Below the pieces are notes generated by a model that was not told where the DNA came from, searched no databases, and was given only the letters and a program-made list of their open reading frames with translations. Source: Simmondsia chinensis (Eukaryota; Streptophyta; Magnoliopsida; Caryophyllales; Simmondsiaceae). Taken from it: a DNA stretch of 64,000 nucleotides. Below are positions 54,183 through 64,000 of this stretch, in pieces. The position numbers were made by a program, and so were the translations under genes. Position 1 is the stretch's first letter, and every line of letters starts with the position of its first letter. The stretch is taken from assembly GCA_018398585.1 (NCBI GenBank), contig JAGTTD010000016.1, positions 25,281,212 through 25,345,211 on the forward strand. Reading direction: 5' to 3'.

Positions 54183-57100
54183 ATGGCTAAAGGCATGCAT
54201 AGCGCATCGGATATTCACTGCCTTGAGGCACGGTTGGACTACACCGAAAGTCATATTGATGGCCGATTGAATGATCTTGATGAATGGTTTCAGGTGATGG
54301 TGACCGAGATGACTTCGATGAAGCAAGAGCAAGGTCAAATGATGGTGATTTTATGAGAGTTGCAGCACCACCAGCGCCACGGCAATGGCCTCTTTGCTCG
54401 GCCGACTGAGCCGCCACCTCCGATTTTGCCGGTAACCACCTCGGTTCCGGCCTGTAGTATTGAATCAATTGCCTCATCTCAATATCAATTTCCTACTCAT
54501 TTATCAAAGATTGAATTTCCTAGATTTAGTGGTGGCCTTGATATCAAAAATTGGATATGAAAAGTAGATCAATTCTTTGCATTAGATAATACTCCATTGT
54601 CGGTGCAAGTCAAGATGGCTTCTATGCATCTTGAAGGGGATGCTATGGAGTGGCATCGTTCTTCTATGAAAACCCTAGCACGACCGCTTGAGCATGTTGT
54701 GTGGACCGAGTATTCAACTTTACTAATTCAGCGTTTCGGTAGTAGTTATGAGGATCCTATGGCGGATTTAATAAAATTGCGTCAAACCGGTAGTGTTTCA
54801 GCCTATCAATCTGAATTTGAGCGCCTAGTGCCGCGGTTGTCATTATCCGAGGAGTATTTAGTCTCCCATTTCACGGGTCTAAAGGACTCAATTTGATATC
54901 CGATATTGATGCTCCAACCCACTACGGTACACCACGCTATGAGATTAGCGCGGTTACAAGAAGATTGTATGTCCTTGGGTTACCGTTCCTCATTTGGGCC
55001 ATCTCGACTGTCCAATTCTCATGTGACACAACCATCTTATGTGGCTCCATCTGGTTTGGTGGTTCGGTCAGCTTCTGACTCGGTTTCCTCTCCCCGTACT
55101 CTTAAGTGCGAGGGTCTTACTATTACTGCGCTCGAATTAGAGGACAGGCTTGAAAAAGGACTCTGTTTCTTTTGCAACGAGCCTTTTATTCCCGGACACA
55201 TGAAATTCTGTAAGGTCAAGAACCCTCAATTGCGGATGCTTTATGGGACCTCGGATGATCCTCCTGATGCCGAGGATACCGAGAACTTCGCAGAGGACAT
55301 TATGGATACCGAGCCTGGAAATCTTCCATAGATATAGTGTAATGCTTTAGCAGGCATTTGTGCCTACTCTACAATGCGTATCACAGGTTATCACCACCGC
55401 AAGCCTCTTCATATACTTGTTGAGAGTGGTAGCACCCATAATTTTCTCGATCATAGGAAGGCCCAAGGTTTAGGTTGTCTTACCGAGCCTATTTCTCCAA
55501 CCTCTGTGGTGGTGGCCGATGGCAACCGGCTGCAATGTAAAGCGGGATGCCGTGACTTCTCATGGAGTGCACAAGGGACGGACTTCATTTGTGATGTCCT
55601 TCTCATTGACTTGGGAGGATGTGACATGGTTCTCCGGGTGCAATGGTTGGCCTTATTGGGTGCCATTGTGTGAAATTTTGAGCGGCTTGAAATGTCGTTC
55701 ACCTGGCGTGGCAAATAGTGTACAATGCACGGTCATTCTTCGAGCATTAAAACCGCGGGTAAGCAAAGTCTTTATAAGCTTGATATTTTATGTTCTTCGA
55801 TTCATCTTGTTATGATTCCTATCATTACCTTATGCTCTTTACCTGTATCGGTTGATTATAATCCTTCGGGCATTGTTACCGATGACCATTGGGGTCAACT
55901 CAACGATTTGTTGAGGGAGTTTGCATCGGTTTTCGAGTAGCCACGAGAGCTTCCTCCATGTCGTCCTGAGTTTAATCGCCGTATTATGCTTAAACCGGAT
56001 GCCACCCCGGTGAATATCCATCCATACCGTTATCCTTTAGTTCAAAAGGATGCTATTGAGACCATGATTCAAGAAATGCTTGAGACTGGAATTATTCATC
56101 ACAGCAATAGTCCATTCGCTTCGCCCGTGATTTTAGTCAAGAAAAAAGACGGGTTTTGGCGTATGTGTGTTGACTACCGGGAGTTGAACCACCGCACTAG
56201 TAAGGACAAGTTTCCTATTCCAATTGTTGAGGAGTTGTTGGATGAGTTATATGGTTCGGTTATCTTCTCAAAATTGGATCTCCGAAGTGGATATCATCAG
56301 GTGCGGTTCTGTGAGCCGGATGTGTATAAGACCGCGTTTCGCACCCACCAGGGTCATTATGAATTTCGGGTGATGCCTTTTGGATTGACAAATGCCCCGA
56401 CCGCCTTCCAGAGTCTTATGAATTCGGTATTTCGGCCTTATCTCCGCAAGTTCGTGCTTGTTTTTTTGGACGACATTTTGGTTTATAGACTAAATGTGTC
56501 CTCTCATCTTTCTCATCTTCATGTCATTTTTGAAATCATGTGTGAGCATCGATTGTTTGCTAAGGGATCCAAGTGTGGGTTGTTTCTCGAGGAGATAGAC
56601 TATTTAGGTCATCGCATTTCCACCCAAGGGCTGTTCACAGACTCGGACAAGATTGCGGCTGTTCGGGATTGGCCAGTTCCGACAATAATCAAACAGTTGC
56701 CTGGGTTCCTTGGTTTGGCAGGGTATTATCGTCGGTTCATTCACGACTATGGTTCTATTAGTAAGACGCTTACGGAGCTTCTCAAGCGTGATTGTTTTGC
56801 TTGGTCATCCGCAGCAGAGGGTGCTTTTGCCGCCCTCAAGGATGCTTTGACTCATGCCCCGGTGCTCGCCTTACCGGATTTTTCTCGACCCTCTGTGGTG
56901 GAGACCGACGCATCGGGAGTGGGTCTTGGAGCCGTATTTATGCAAGATAACCACCCGATTGCGTACTTGAGTAAAGCTTTAGCTCCTACACATCTTGGGT
57001 TGTCGGTGTACGAGCGGGAGCTTATGGCCGTGGTCCTTGCCGTGACAAAGTGGGAACATTACCTTGCACATAGACACTTTATTCTCCGGATTGATCAACA

Positions 57101-58704
57101 AAGTCTAAAGTACTTGCTTGATCAAAAAGTCAACACATCGTTGCAATGAGCTTGGCTTTCCAAGCTTATGGGATTCTCGTATACTATAGAGTATAAAAAA
57201 GGGTGTAAGAATAAAGCCACGGATGCTCTCTCTCGCATGCCTACTTCTGATGTCGAGCTCCGTGCCTTGCTTGTTAACATTCGCTCTCCGTTATTGGACG
57301 AGATCCGGCATTCATGGGAGGCTGACCCGTCTACCCAACAGCTCATCCGTGAGCTGCAGGCTGAGCCATGGTCACATCCCACATTTACATGGGCAAATTT
57401 GGAGCTGCGTCGTTATGGGCGTTTGGTGGTGGGATCGAACACCGCGCTACGTCAGCATATTTTTGCACTTTATCATGCTTCGGTCGTGGGTGGACATTCC
57501 GGTGTGGATGTCACGTATTGAAAATTGGTAGCTTCTTCTATTGGAAAGGGATGCGCTGGGATGTTTATCGTTTTATTTCCGAATGCACAATTTGCTAACG
57601 TTGCAAGGCCGACAATACCACATACCCCGGTCTCTTGCAACCGTTACCCATTCCGGAGACGATATGGAGTTCGATTTCTATGGATTTTATTAACGGGTTG
57701 CAGCGGTCTCATGGTCGGGATTCGGTTTTCGTGGTGTTCGATCGTTTGAGCAAGTATGCACACTTCATGCCTCTTACTCATCCGTATACAACAACAGTTG
57801 TATAGTGTTTTTGGATTCAATTTTTCGTTTACATGGGTTGCCGCGTAGCATAATATCTTATCGGGATTCGATGTTCCTCAGTTTATTTTGGCAAGAGCTG
57901 TTCCGCATTTTGAGTGTGGACTTGCACATGTCCTCGGGGTATCATCCCCAAACAGACGGCCAGACCGAGGTAGTCAATAGAAGCTTGGAAACGTATTTAC
58001 TTTGTTTTTGTTGTGACATGCCTTCGGAGTGGTCTACTTTTCTTCCTTTGGCGGAATGGTGGTATAATACCTCCTTTCATTCGGCTATTCAGTCCACTCC
58101 ATACGAGATCTTGTATGGCCAACCGCCACCTTTACACATACCGTATATTACGGGTGAATCCGAAGTTGCTGCGGCTCACCGAAGCATAGCTGCCTGTGAG
58201 GAGGCCATTCAGTTGCTTAAGCATCATCTCTCACGCGCTCAGGTCCACATAAAATGGTTGGCGGATGCTCGTTGTTCCGAACGTCAGTTTGCCGTGGGCA
58301 ATTGGGTATACTTAAAATTATAACCGTATCGTCAATCTTCGCTTCATCCTCGCCAAAACATGAAGCTCGCAGCCAAGTTCTATGGGCCATATCGTGTGAT
58401 TGCCCGAGTTGGGCAAGTTGCTTATACTCTTGATTTTCCGGACCATGTTAGGATTCACCCAACTTTTCATGTTTCGCAGTTATGCCGGCACGTGGGCACT
58501 GTTATGAAGGGCCATTCGAGCGTTTTACCGCATCTACAAGGCAACTCATGGGTTCTCGAGGCCGTCCTTGCTAGGCGTTTTGTGAAGCGGTGCAATGCAG
58601 CAGCGACTCAAATTCTCGTCAAGTGGCATGACCATGGAGTCGAGGAGGCGACTTGGGAAGACTATTACAAGCTTCGACTACGTTTTTCTTCTTTTCTTCC
58701 TTGA
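54183..58704 (+). pseudogene. Gypsy gag-pol polyprotein, one frame with stops
   Basis: From the ATG at 54183 gag (QVKMASMHLEGDAMEWHRSS at 54604-54663), protease (ILVESGSTHNFLDH, 55407-55448), RT (CVDYRELNHRTSKDKFPIP, FLDDILVY), RNase H (VVETDASGVGLGAVF) and a Cys-rich gag segment (CFFCNEPF) all lie in the same frame up to about 57520. Two frame shifts in integrase (near 57520 and 57805) precede the HPQTDGQTEVVNRSLE block and a chromodomain-like tail (NSWVLEAVLARR...WHDHGVEEATWEDY) ending at 58704. In-frame stops: 54354, 54558, 54894, 55329, 55335, 55671, 55716, 55938, 57147, 57596, 57803, 58321. The protease active-site Asp codon reads GAG (Glu) at 55422-55424. Not functional. Confidence 0.92.
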
Positions 58705-58732
58705 GGACAAGGAAGTGCTTATTCGGGGGTAT

Positions 58733-58956
58733 TGTTATGTACAATAATACGTAGAATTGATTAGGGGCTTGATTTTCGGAATATATATAAAATCAGGATT
58801 GTAATACTTGGGAGCTTATCAAATAAGCAAATCTCTTCTTTCTCTCTAACTCTCCTTCTCATCTCCTTCTCTCTATTTCTCTCTCTCATCTCACTCTATT
58901 TCTTCATTACTATCTCCAAACCTAACCCTAGGGTAGATGCAACAATTGTTGCATCA
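58733..58956 (+). repeat. 3' LTR of the gypsy element
   Basis: 224 bases, TGTTATGTACAATAATACG to TTGTTGCATCA. Collinear with the 5' LTR, retaining the ATATATAAAATCAGG TATA region and the CT-rich leader. Confidence 0.9.
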
Positions 58957-59159
58957 AGTGGCTACAACGAACTCGTAGGCTTGCGAGTACAAGGTTTTAA
59001 ATAATCTTTAAAACTACATCAATACCCCACAATAAAATTATTCGATAATAAATTAATATTAAAATAGTTATCTTTTAAATCTACTAATTTCTAAACAAAT
59101 TGGGTATTTGTTTGAGGTATCTGTAGAATTTCTCTTTACATATGTGAAATGATGTAGGA

Positions 59160-59800
59160 GTTGTGAGAGAAGATATCATAATTTTTTTTTTTGGACAATC
59201 AGCAATAAAATTGTAACACATAACAAGCGGCTTGAATAAGCGAGGTCTAAAAAAACCTGAATAAATTCAGGAAATAGAAACACAGAACAATATATACCCA
59301 AGAAAATAGGAAAGCAAGAACAACAAAAATGCAAAACGGAACAGAAACAGGTACTACATGGCTATATCAGCATTGGGAGAGATGGGCTCCATGTAGGGAA
59401 CTGTGGCAGAGTTGGAGAGAGACTGACAAAGGAACTAGTCAAGATAAAGCCCTATTCCAACCTTGCAAAAAGCTTAATCATATCCAATTCATCAACATCA
59501 TATGCCAAATCAAGCCTTTTCCCGTATTTTCACCTGCATCAGAGAGCGTACCAACATCCTTGGCATTGTCGTCCTTCCTTACCAACTTTCCCTTTTTTCC
59601 CCATAGGTTTGGTCAGTTTTTTCGCACTGCTGCCTGAAGACATATCTTTTATGACTTCCTGCCAGTCCCACTCCGCTTGCTGTTTAATCTTACGCTTTTG
59701 AGCTCTTCGGCTCTTCTTCGACAACACTAAGCTAGTAACCTGATGACCGGCCACCCTCTTCCTTCTCTGCTTCCCTAGCTCAATATATCAATTTATAATT
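59160..59800 (-). mobile_element. Probable LINE 3' end with oligo(A)
   Basis: On the minus strand, a frame with VTSLVLSKKSRRAQKRKIKQ and WDWQEVIKDMSSGSSAKK (59754-59600, very Lys/Arg-rich) is followed by non-coding T-rich sequence ending CTGATTGTCC and an A run (plus-strand T run at 59166-59180). The layout fits a retroposed LINE-type 3' end. The Lys-rich frame alone does not identify it. No clear TSD. Confidence 0.5.
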
Positions 59801-59874
59801 CCTAGTGTGTTACACCAACTATTGTCAATTGATTTTAGGATGTAAGCTCACTTGTGCTTATATATATATATTGG

Positions 59875-60120
59875 TTGCCAGGAAGTAGGCATAGAAAATA
59901 CGAATTCATGGAAAGTAGGGATTTACTCTTTTGTTTGATTGCCAGGAAGTTGGCAAAATACAGGAAGTGAAAATTGCTTAGTAGATTTCCAATACTTTTA
60001 AAACCCAGGAAATAACTTGCTTAACTCCCAGGTCTTGGAAACCAAATACTTTGTATATATTTTCAAATTGACACATGAATTAAACTCCTAGAAAATACAA
60101 CTTCCCAAACATGACCTTCG
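59875..60120. mobile_element. Tourist-like MITE relic
   Basis: Words GGTTGCCAGGAAGTAGGCA, TTGATTGCCAGGAAGTTGG, AACCCAGGAAATAACTTGC and GGAAACCAAATAC match the internal and terminal words of the GGCCTTGTTTGGTTGC family (22161-22419). It is rearranged and no TSD was seen. Confidence 0.4.
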
Positions 60121-61033
60121 ACCTCATATATGTCAACTATGCGGGTCAGACCCAAGATCCGGCGAAATTTTAAAAAATTAGTTACCCTTTTACAGATCAA
60201 CAATTTCCTTAATATATTTATTAAATACACAAAATTAAATATTTATTTTGAATATTTATAGCATTATACTTGTTCAAATACAAGTAGAAGAGCATGGAAC
60301 ATGTGAACATTCAAGTGCCCAACACGATTTTGGCCAAAGTCCATAATAAAATATTTCCAAACTTAACATTATAAATTTCCTTATTTTCTGTTCTTTAATT
60401 GTCAACAATTTAGAACCACGTAACAAAATATGTTGGTGCCCCTTTGGGGTGTCCTGATCGCAATAGTGGTGGTAGAAATAGTTGCGTACTTCGGTATAAT
60501 CCGAGCAATTGTTGCTGCAGTTTCGGTCATTGCTTTCGGGTCAGATCGACAGAAATGCAAGCACTTCAATGTATTCTGAGATTATGAGTCCCAAAAGCAA
60601 TGATATTGGTTTGATACTTACACTCGTTTTTGGTTTGTTTGGTTGTGTTTGGTTGTGTTTGGTTGACTTATCGTGTTTTTTGTATGTATTTTAGTTTGGA
60701 GTTAGCAATGTGAGTACCTTGGTTCTTTGCGGTTGTTTTTTTTTTTTTTTTTTTTTTTTGGGATTTGGTGCTATTGTTATTTTTGGGACTGTTGCGGTTG
60801 GGGTTTTTGTTGGCCTTTGTTTTGCTTTTGAGTGGTTTTTCTGTTGAGTGAGTGTTGGGTTTCTTTTGATCGGTCTGCAGACTACTTGTTTTCAGACATG
60901 TCTTACACTTTTGTGTCTCTGTGGCTTGTATCCTACGTACATAAAAATATATTTTTTATGACTTTGTAAGAGAATAAAGGTATTGATCATTTGACTATAC
61001 TAATTTTCTTGGAGCAAATTTCCTTTTCTTTTT
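60121..61033. other. Gene-free stretch
   Basis: No gene recognised. A T run (60728-60759) separates two T/G-rich blocks (60590-60720 and 60760-60950) that resemble LINE 3'-untranslated DNA; the internal GTTTGGTTGTGTTTGGTTGT repeat is slippage-like. Confidence 0.4.
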
Positions 61034-61311
61034 ATTTGTTTTTCTTTAGTGCGCAGCAAGAGCAAGCTACTAGCATGAGCCGGTAGATGCGCCCCCATGC
61101 TGTGCACGAGCACGACGCCCTTGGGCATTCCGACACCAATCCCGACATCCGAACCGGGCCACAACGTTTTCGTGGTGGTCTAGGAGAGGGTTTTGCTACG
61201 TGTTATCGAGCTTTGACACGTCCAAGATAAGCCAAGGCATAAGGCCACGGCAGCTAAGGGCGCGGACAGGCTTCCCAAGCAAACAGACGAGCACCTCTCC
61301 TAATTTCCTTT
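61034..61311. other. GC-rich insert between 17-base direct repeats
   Basis: The 278-base segment is clearly more GC-rich than its surroundings and is bounded by identical AATTTCCTTTTCTTTTT at 61017-61033 and 61312-61328. It contains CCGAACCGGGCCACAACG and TGACACGTCCAAGATAAGCC; no ORF or family recognised. Either a retroposed insert with TSD, or filler DNA from break repair. Confidence 0.55.
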
Positions 61312-61449
61312 TCTTTTTGATGTTAGCAAAAATAAATAAAATCATAAGCTGGAAATAAAATCACTAAAAACATATTGTACTCCATAATATTTCCTAACCT
61401 CAGTGTATTCCTAAAATATTATAGCCTCAAAGAGGCTAATAAAACTAAG

Positions 61450-61780
61450 TCTCGTTTTGTTACCGCATGAGTTGAATTCCTACCGGAAGTTATATTTCCC
61501 GAGAATTTAATTCCTGTGTCAACTTCTAAGGAAGTAGAAAAAACATGTTTGGTTGCTACGATGAGAAATAAAACTTCCTTCGGAAGGCTAGTTAAAAACG
61601 AAGGAACTATAACTCAAGTAAGGGAGGCTAGGTTAATTACTTCCTAATTTTTAAAGGAATTGCAATTTCCACTTCGTTCATTCTACGTATTTCCTGCATA
61701 CCAAACACGAGCCAAAATCTGCACTTCCCTTAAATTTCTTGTTCCCGTGTCTACTTCCTGCATACCAATCGAGACCTATA
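61450..61780. mobile_element. Tourist-like MITE, rearranged copy
   Basis: The left part CTCGTTTTGTTACCGCATGA with GAAGTTATATTTCCCGAGAA corresponds to the MITE at 22161-22419. Two right-end-like words, CATACCAAACACGAG (61698) and CATACCAATCGAGAC (61760), suggest a nested or duplicated right terminus. Confidence 0.5.
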
Positions 61781-62074
61781 ACGAGTCTTTCTCCCTCTCC
61801 CTTTGCAGATTGTGAAGAATAAATCATACTTCTTAATAGGTAACCAAATTGTCATAATTTCTGCACTTTGTTTTGTTTTTTCCTTCCTAAAAGTCAATAA
61901 GTAACGCTTAGCATCATTACAAGATGGACAATCGTAAAGACATATAAGGTCCGCAATCCACCAACAACTTCCAAAAATAAACGATGCAAAAACTAAAAAC
62001 ACCAAAAATGATAGGGAATGAAACTAGTTTCTTGCATGCTGGCAAATGGAGAACATGCAAATAACAACAAAATA

Positions 62075-62200
62075 CTCAGTGTCTCAAAGGCTCAAGTCAT
62101 GACAAGGTCTGAGAAAGGTGAGACGTATGCAACCTTACCCCAAGGTCCAAAACAGGGTGCATTCCCGAAGAGAGGCTATTTAGCAGATAAAACGGTACCA
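62075..62200 (-). repeat. RTE LINE 3'-tail fragment
   Basis: CAA-rich left flank, then CAGTGTCTCAAAGGCTCAAG, CAAGGTCTGAGAAAGGTGAG, ACGTATGCAACCTTACCCC and GAAGAGAGGCTATTT: a diverged RTE module lying about 250 bases beyond the stop of the UDP-glucose dehydrogenase gene. Confidence 0.6.
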
Positions 62201-62445
62201 GACAATATTTATAAACAAGTAATGTGAACCAGAAATGCAATAATTTTTTACTGAACAAGTAACAAGATAGCATGTAGAATTCAAAGATACAACTCATGGC
62301 AAGATATCAACCAAAAACAAGTCTTCTTAACATAATAGCATTCACCAAATGATCATAAGAACAGCAAAAAAGGAACCACAAAAGAATTCAAAACCTTGAA
62401 GAAAAAGAGCAACAGAGTACCATATTCAAGACAAGCCACACATCT

Positions 62446-63888
62446 CTATGCCACAGCAGGCATGTCCTTTAGCCATGCATCTAGCGGCTTCCCGATTGAG
62501 TATACGATGAACCCGATCTCTCTCATCTCATCAATGTTCACAATGTTCCTCCCGTCAAACACGAAAGCTGGCTTTTGCATATTGTCGAATATCCTCTTGT
62601 AATCCAAGGTCTTAAACTCGTCCCACTCGGTCAAAATGCAAAGCGCATGGGCATCTTTTGTGGCTTCGTAAGCGTCCCATGTCACGCTCACTTGTTTGAC
62701 GGTTGTTGGGCTCATCGGTTGGAGGTGAATAGGATGGTCCCAATCGAACTTGTTCATGGTTAGGTCCCTTTGGATCTGGTCCTCTGTGACTTGTGGGTCG
62801 TATATGCTTAGCCTTGCCTTGTCCCCAAGCAAGCCCTTGCAGACGTCAATGGCGGGGGTTTCACGGGTGTCACCGGTGTCTTTCTTGAACGCAAACCCGA
62901 GGATCGCGATCTTCTTGCTGGAGACGGTGTTGAACATCGAGGATACGACACGGTTGACAAAGCGACTTTTCTGGTAATCGTTAATCTTGATGACTTGTTT
63001 CCAGTACTCAGCCACCTCTGGCAGTCCGTTACACTCACAAATGTAAACGAGGTTCAGAATGTCCTTTTGGAAGCACGAGCCACCAAACCCAACACTCGCG
63101 TTCAAGAACTTGGGTCCAATTCTGGAGTCTTTTCCGACTGCGTATGAGACTTGAGTGACATTGGCGCCAGTAGCTTCGCATAGCGCTGACATGGCGTTGA
63201 CCGATGAGATTCTCTGGGCTAAGAAGGCGTTCGCAGCGAGTTTTGAGAGCTCGGCTGACCAAAGATTGGTGGCTATGATTCGGTCTTCGGGTACCCATTG
63301 GGCATAGACATCTTTCAATGCTTGGATAGCTTTTTGCCCTTCTGGGGTTTCCCGACCTCCAATGAGGACTCGGTCTGGGCTAAAGAGATCATTAATGGCA
63401 GTACCTTCAGCAAGGAACTCGGGGTTTGAGAGGATTTGATAGTTGATCCCCTTGCTATTGTGGGTCAGAATCTTTTCGATTGCCTCAGCAGTTTTGACCG
63501 GTACGGTTGACTTTTCAACGACAATCTTGTCTGACTTTGACACATCAGCAATCATACGGGCTGCGCTTTCCCAGTATGTGAGATCTGCAGCTTTGCCTGC
63601 TCCGAGACCTCGAGTTTTGGTTGGGGTGTTCACGGAAACAAAGACGATATCAGCCTCAGCCACATGTTTCTCAACGGCAGTGCTGAAGAAGAGGTTCCTG
63701 CCTCGGCATTGCTTAACAACGTCGTCAAGGCCAGGCTCGTAGATTGGGAGTTGGTCACTGTTCCATGCGTTGATCCGAGAAACGGAGATATCGACAACAG
63801 CAACTTCGATTGACGGGCACTTTAGAGCTATGACAGCCATGGTGGGGCCTCCAACATATCCAGCCCCGATACAACAGATCTTCACCAT
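62446..63888 (-). CDS. UGD: UDP-glucose 6-dehydrogenase
   Basis: An intact 480-codon frame, the normal plant length, without introns in the coding part as is usual for plant UGD genes. The cytosolic enzyme oxidises UDP-glucose to UDP-glucuronate with two NAD+, feeding hemicellulose and pectin precursors. The NAD-binding GAGYVGG (residues 8-14) follows MVKICCI. The catalytic cysteine lies in [10 protein letters not shown] (Cys about 272), with the conserved [15 protein letters not shown] and [19 protein letters not shown] blocks before it. The carboxy-terminal UDP-binding domain includes [19 protein letters not shown] and FDGRNIVN. The start Met is the first possible and abuts the conserved domain. 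No defect was seen. Confidence 0.97.
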   Translation of the reverse strand: MVKICCIGAGYVGGPTMAVIALKCPSIEVAVVDISVSRINAWNSDQLPIYEPGLDDVVKQCRGRNLFFSTAVEKHVAEADIVFVSVNTPTKTRGLGAGKAADLTYWESAARMIADVSKSDKIVVEKSTVPVKTAEAIEKILTHNSKGINYQILSNPEFLAEGTAINDLFSPDRVLIGGRETPEGQKAIQALKDVYAQWVPEDRIIATNLWSAELSKLAANAFLAQRISSVNAMSALCEATGANVTQVSYAVGKDSRIGPKFLNASVGFGGSCFQKDILNLVYICECNGLPEVAEYWKQVIKINDYQKSRFVNRVVSSMFNTVSSKKIAILGFAFKKDTGDTRETPAIDVCKGLLGDKARLSIYDPQVTEDQIQRDLTMNKFDWDHPIHLQPMSPTTVKQVSVTWDAYEATKDAHALCILTEWDEFKTLDYKRIFDNMQKPAFVFDGRNIVNIDEMREIGFIVYSIGKPLDAWLKDMPAVA

Positions 63889-64000
63889 TTTGCTTTTACT
63901 ACCTAGAAAAAGTTACAAAAGAAGTTGGGTCCATGAACATTAAAAGATGTAACAACAATATATATCTTAAGACGCAAAAAGCCATGCACATTTAATACCT
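63889..64000 (-). promoter_or_regulatory. 5' UTR and intron end of the UDP-glucose dehydrogenase gene
   Basis: On the minus strand TTTTTCTAG (acceptor, AG at about 63903-63904) precedes GTAGTAAAAGCAAAATGG. A 5'-UTR intron therefore probably ends 15 bases upstream of the start codon, and its donor lies beyond the window. Confidence 0.55.

Larger units (their letters stand above)
53926..58956 (+). mobile_element. Ty3/gypsy chromovirus retrotransposon (complete, inactive)
   Basis: 5031 bases with direct LTRs 53926-54141 and 58733-58956, primer-binding site TGGTATCAG at 54144-54152 (initiator-Met type), and purine-rich sequence (GAGGACAAGGAAG, then CGGGGGTAT) before the 3' LTR. The flanks AGCAG (53921-53925) and AGTGG (58957-58961) fit a diverged 5-bp TSD, supported by repeat X copy 1, which is continuous across this site. 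Domain order gag, protease, RT, RNase H, integrase, chromodomain marks a chromovirus; short LTRs and about 5-kb length suggest a Reina-like clade (inference). Confidence 0.92.
52309..59027 (+). repeat. Unclassified dispersed repeat 'X', copy 2, split by a gypsy element
   Basis: Inverted relative to copy 1 (25390-27160). Matching blocks on the reverse strand: 58957-59027 plus 53870-53925 (CGGGTATACGGGTGTCGTAT, then TCTCAGGGA), 53720-53745, 53600-53680 (GGCTTAGGGTAATGAA), 53230-53270 (ACAACCTCAACCCTGACCAC) and 53110-53130. The termini GGGGTATTG (52310-52318) and CAATACCCC (59019-59027) are inverted. Apart from the gypsy element at 53926-58956 it is about 1.69 kb. A promoter-like region is at 52501-52630. 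No protein of known family is encoded; a short frame at 52919-53167 is Lys/Arg-rich and not convincing. Confidence 0.65.

Noticed and set aside
53926..58956. Endogenous plant pararetrovirus
   Set aside because: Flanking LTRs, a primer site, integrase and a chromodomain-like tail identify a Ty3/gypsy retrotransposon; no movement-protein or coat features.
59539..59754. Lys/Arg-rich minus-strand ORF as a small nuclear protein gene
   Set aside because: Followed by T-rich sequence and an oligo(A) end like a retroposed LINE; no start or promoter context.
62575..63742. Other-frame ORFs across the UDP-glucose dehydrogenase gene
   Set aside because: Shadows of the intact 480-codon gene; no motifs.

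Overview
This window looks like nuclear DNA of a eudicot plant. It is AT-rich, the three recognisable genes are plant-type, and most of the remaining sequence is plant transposable elements. I cannot name the species.

Recognisable host genes, all on the minus strand: (1) exon 1 of an unidentified alanine-rich protein (start codon at 8859, splice donor after 8686), with its remaining exons somewhere to the left; (2) an intact single-exon 5-oxoprolinase (18222-22025), which returns 5-oxoproline to glutamate in glutathione turnover; (3) a ZAT-type three-finger C2H2 zinc-finger protein (37314-38609); (4) an intact UDP-glucose 6-dehydrogenase (62446-63888), which makes UDP-glucuronate for wall polysaccharides. 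They are unrelated and nothing suggests co-regulation. The oxoprolinase and UDP-glucose dehydrogenase genes each show an intron acceptor just before the start codon.

The rest is layered repeats, many with readable boundaries and target-site duplications (TSDs). 0.3-8.6 kb: a Mutator-type MITE, two LINE remnants, a solo LTR. 9.05-11.7 kb: hAT copy 1 with a perfect 8-bp TSD. 13.0-14.7 kb: a 293-bp TRIM and a tRNA-derived SINE. 22.1-24.7 kb: MITEs, one split by a small hAT. 25.4-27.2 kb: 'repeat X' copy 1, broken by a 5'-truncated RTE LINE. 27.2-30.2 kb: a decayed Ty1/copia element split by a solo LTR, then a TRIM relic. 32.0-34.6 kb: a non-autonomous hAT, a second TGTCAC-type solo LTR and a 208-bp tandem duplication. 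38.9-44.5 kb: hAT copies 2 and 3. 44.5-48.3 kb: a long-TIR Mutator-like element containing a young L1-type LINE. 48.7-50.4 kb: a truncated copia split by a solo LTR and flanked by a direct duplication. 50.6-51.0 kb: a Mutator-type MITE with a perfect 9-bp TSD. 52.3-59.0 kb: repeat X copy 2, interrupted by a complete Ty3/gypsy chromovirus.

The observations I rate highest: the two copies of repeat X, a roughly 1.7-kb TATA-bearing family without a recognisable ORF; arrays of CGATCGAT-type palindromes just upstream of TATA boxes in two otherwise different repeats; a nonsense codon shared by two hAT copies; and a gypsy element whose gag-pol reading frame is broken mainly by stops one C-to-T or G-to-A transition from a sense codon. 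I found no CRISPR array, no operon and no coherent new multi-gene system.
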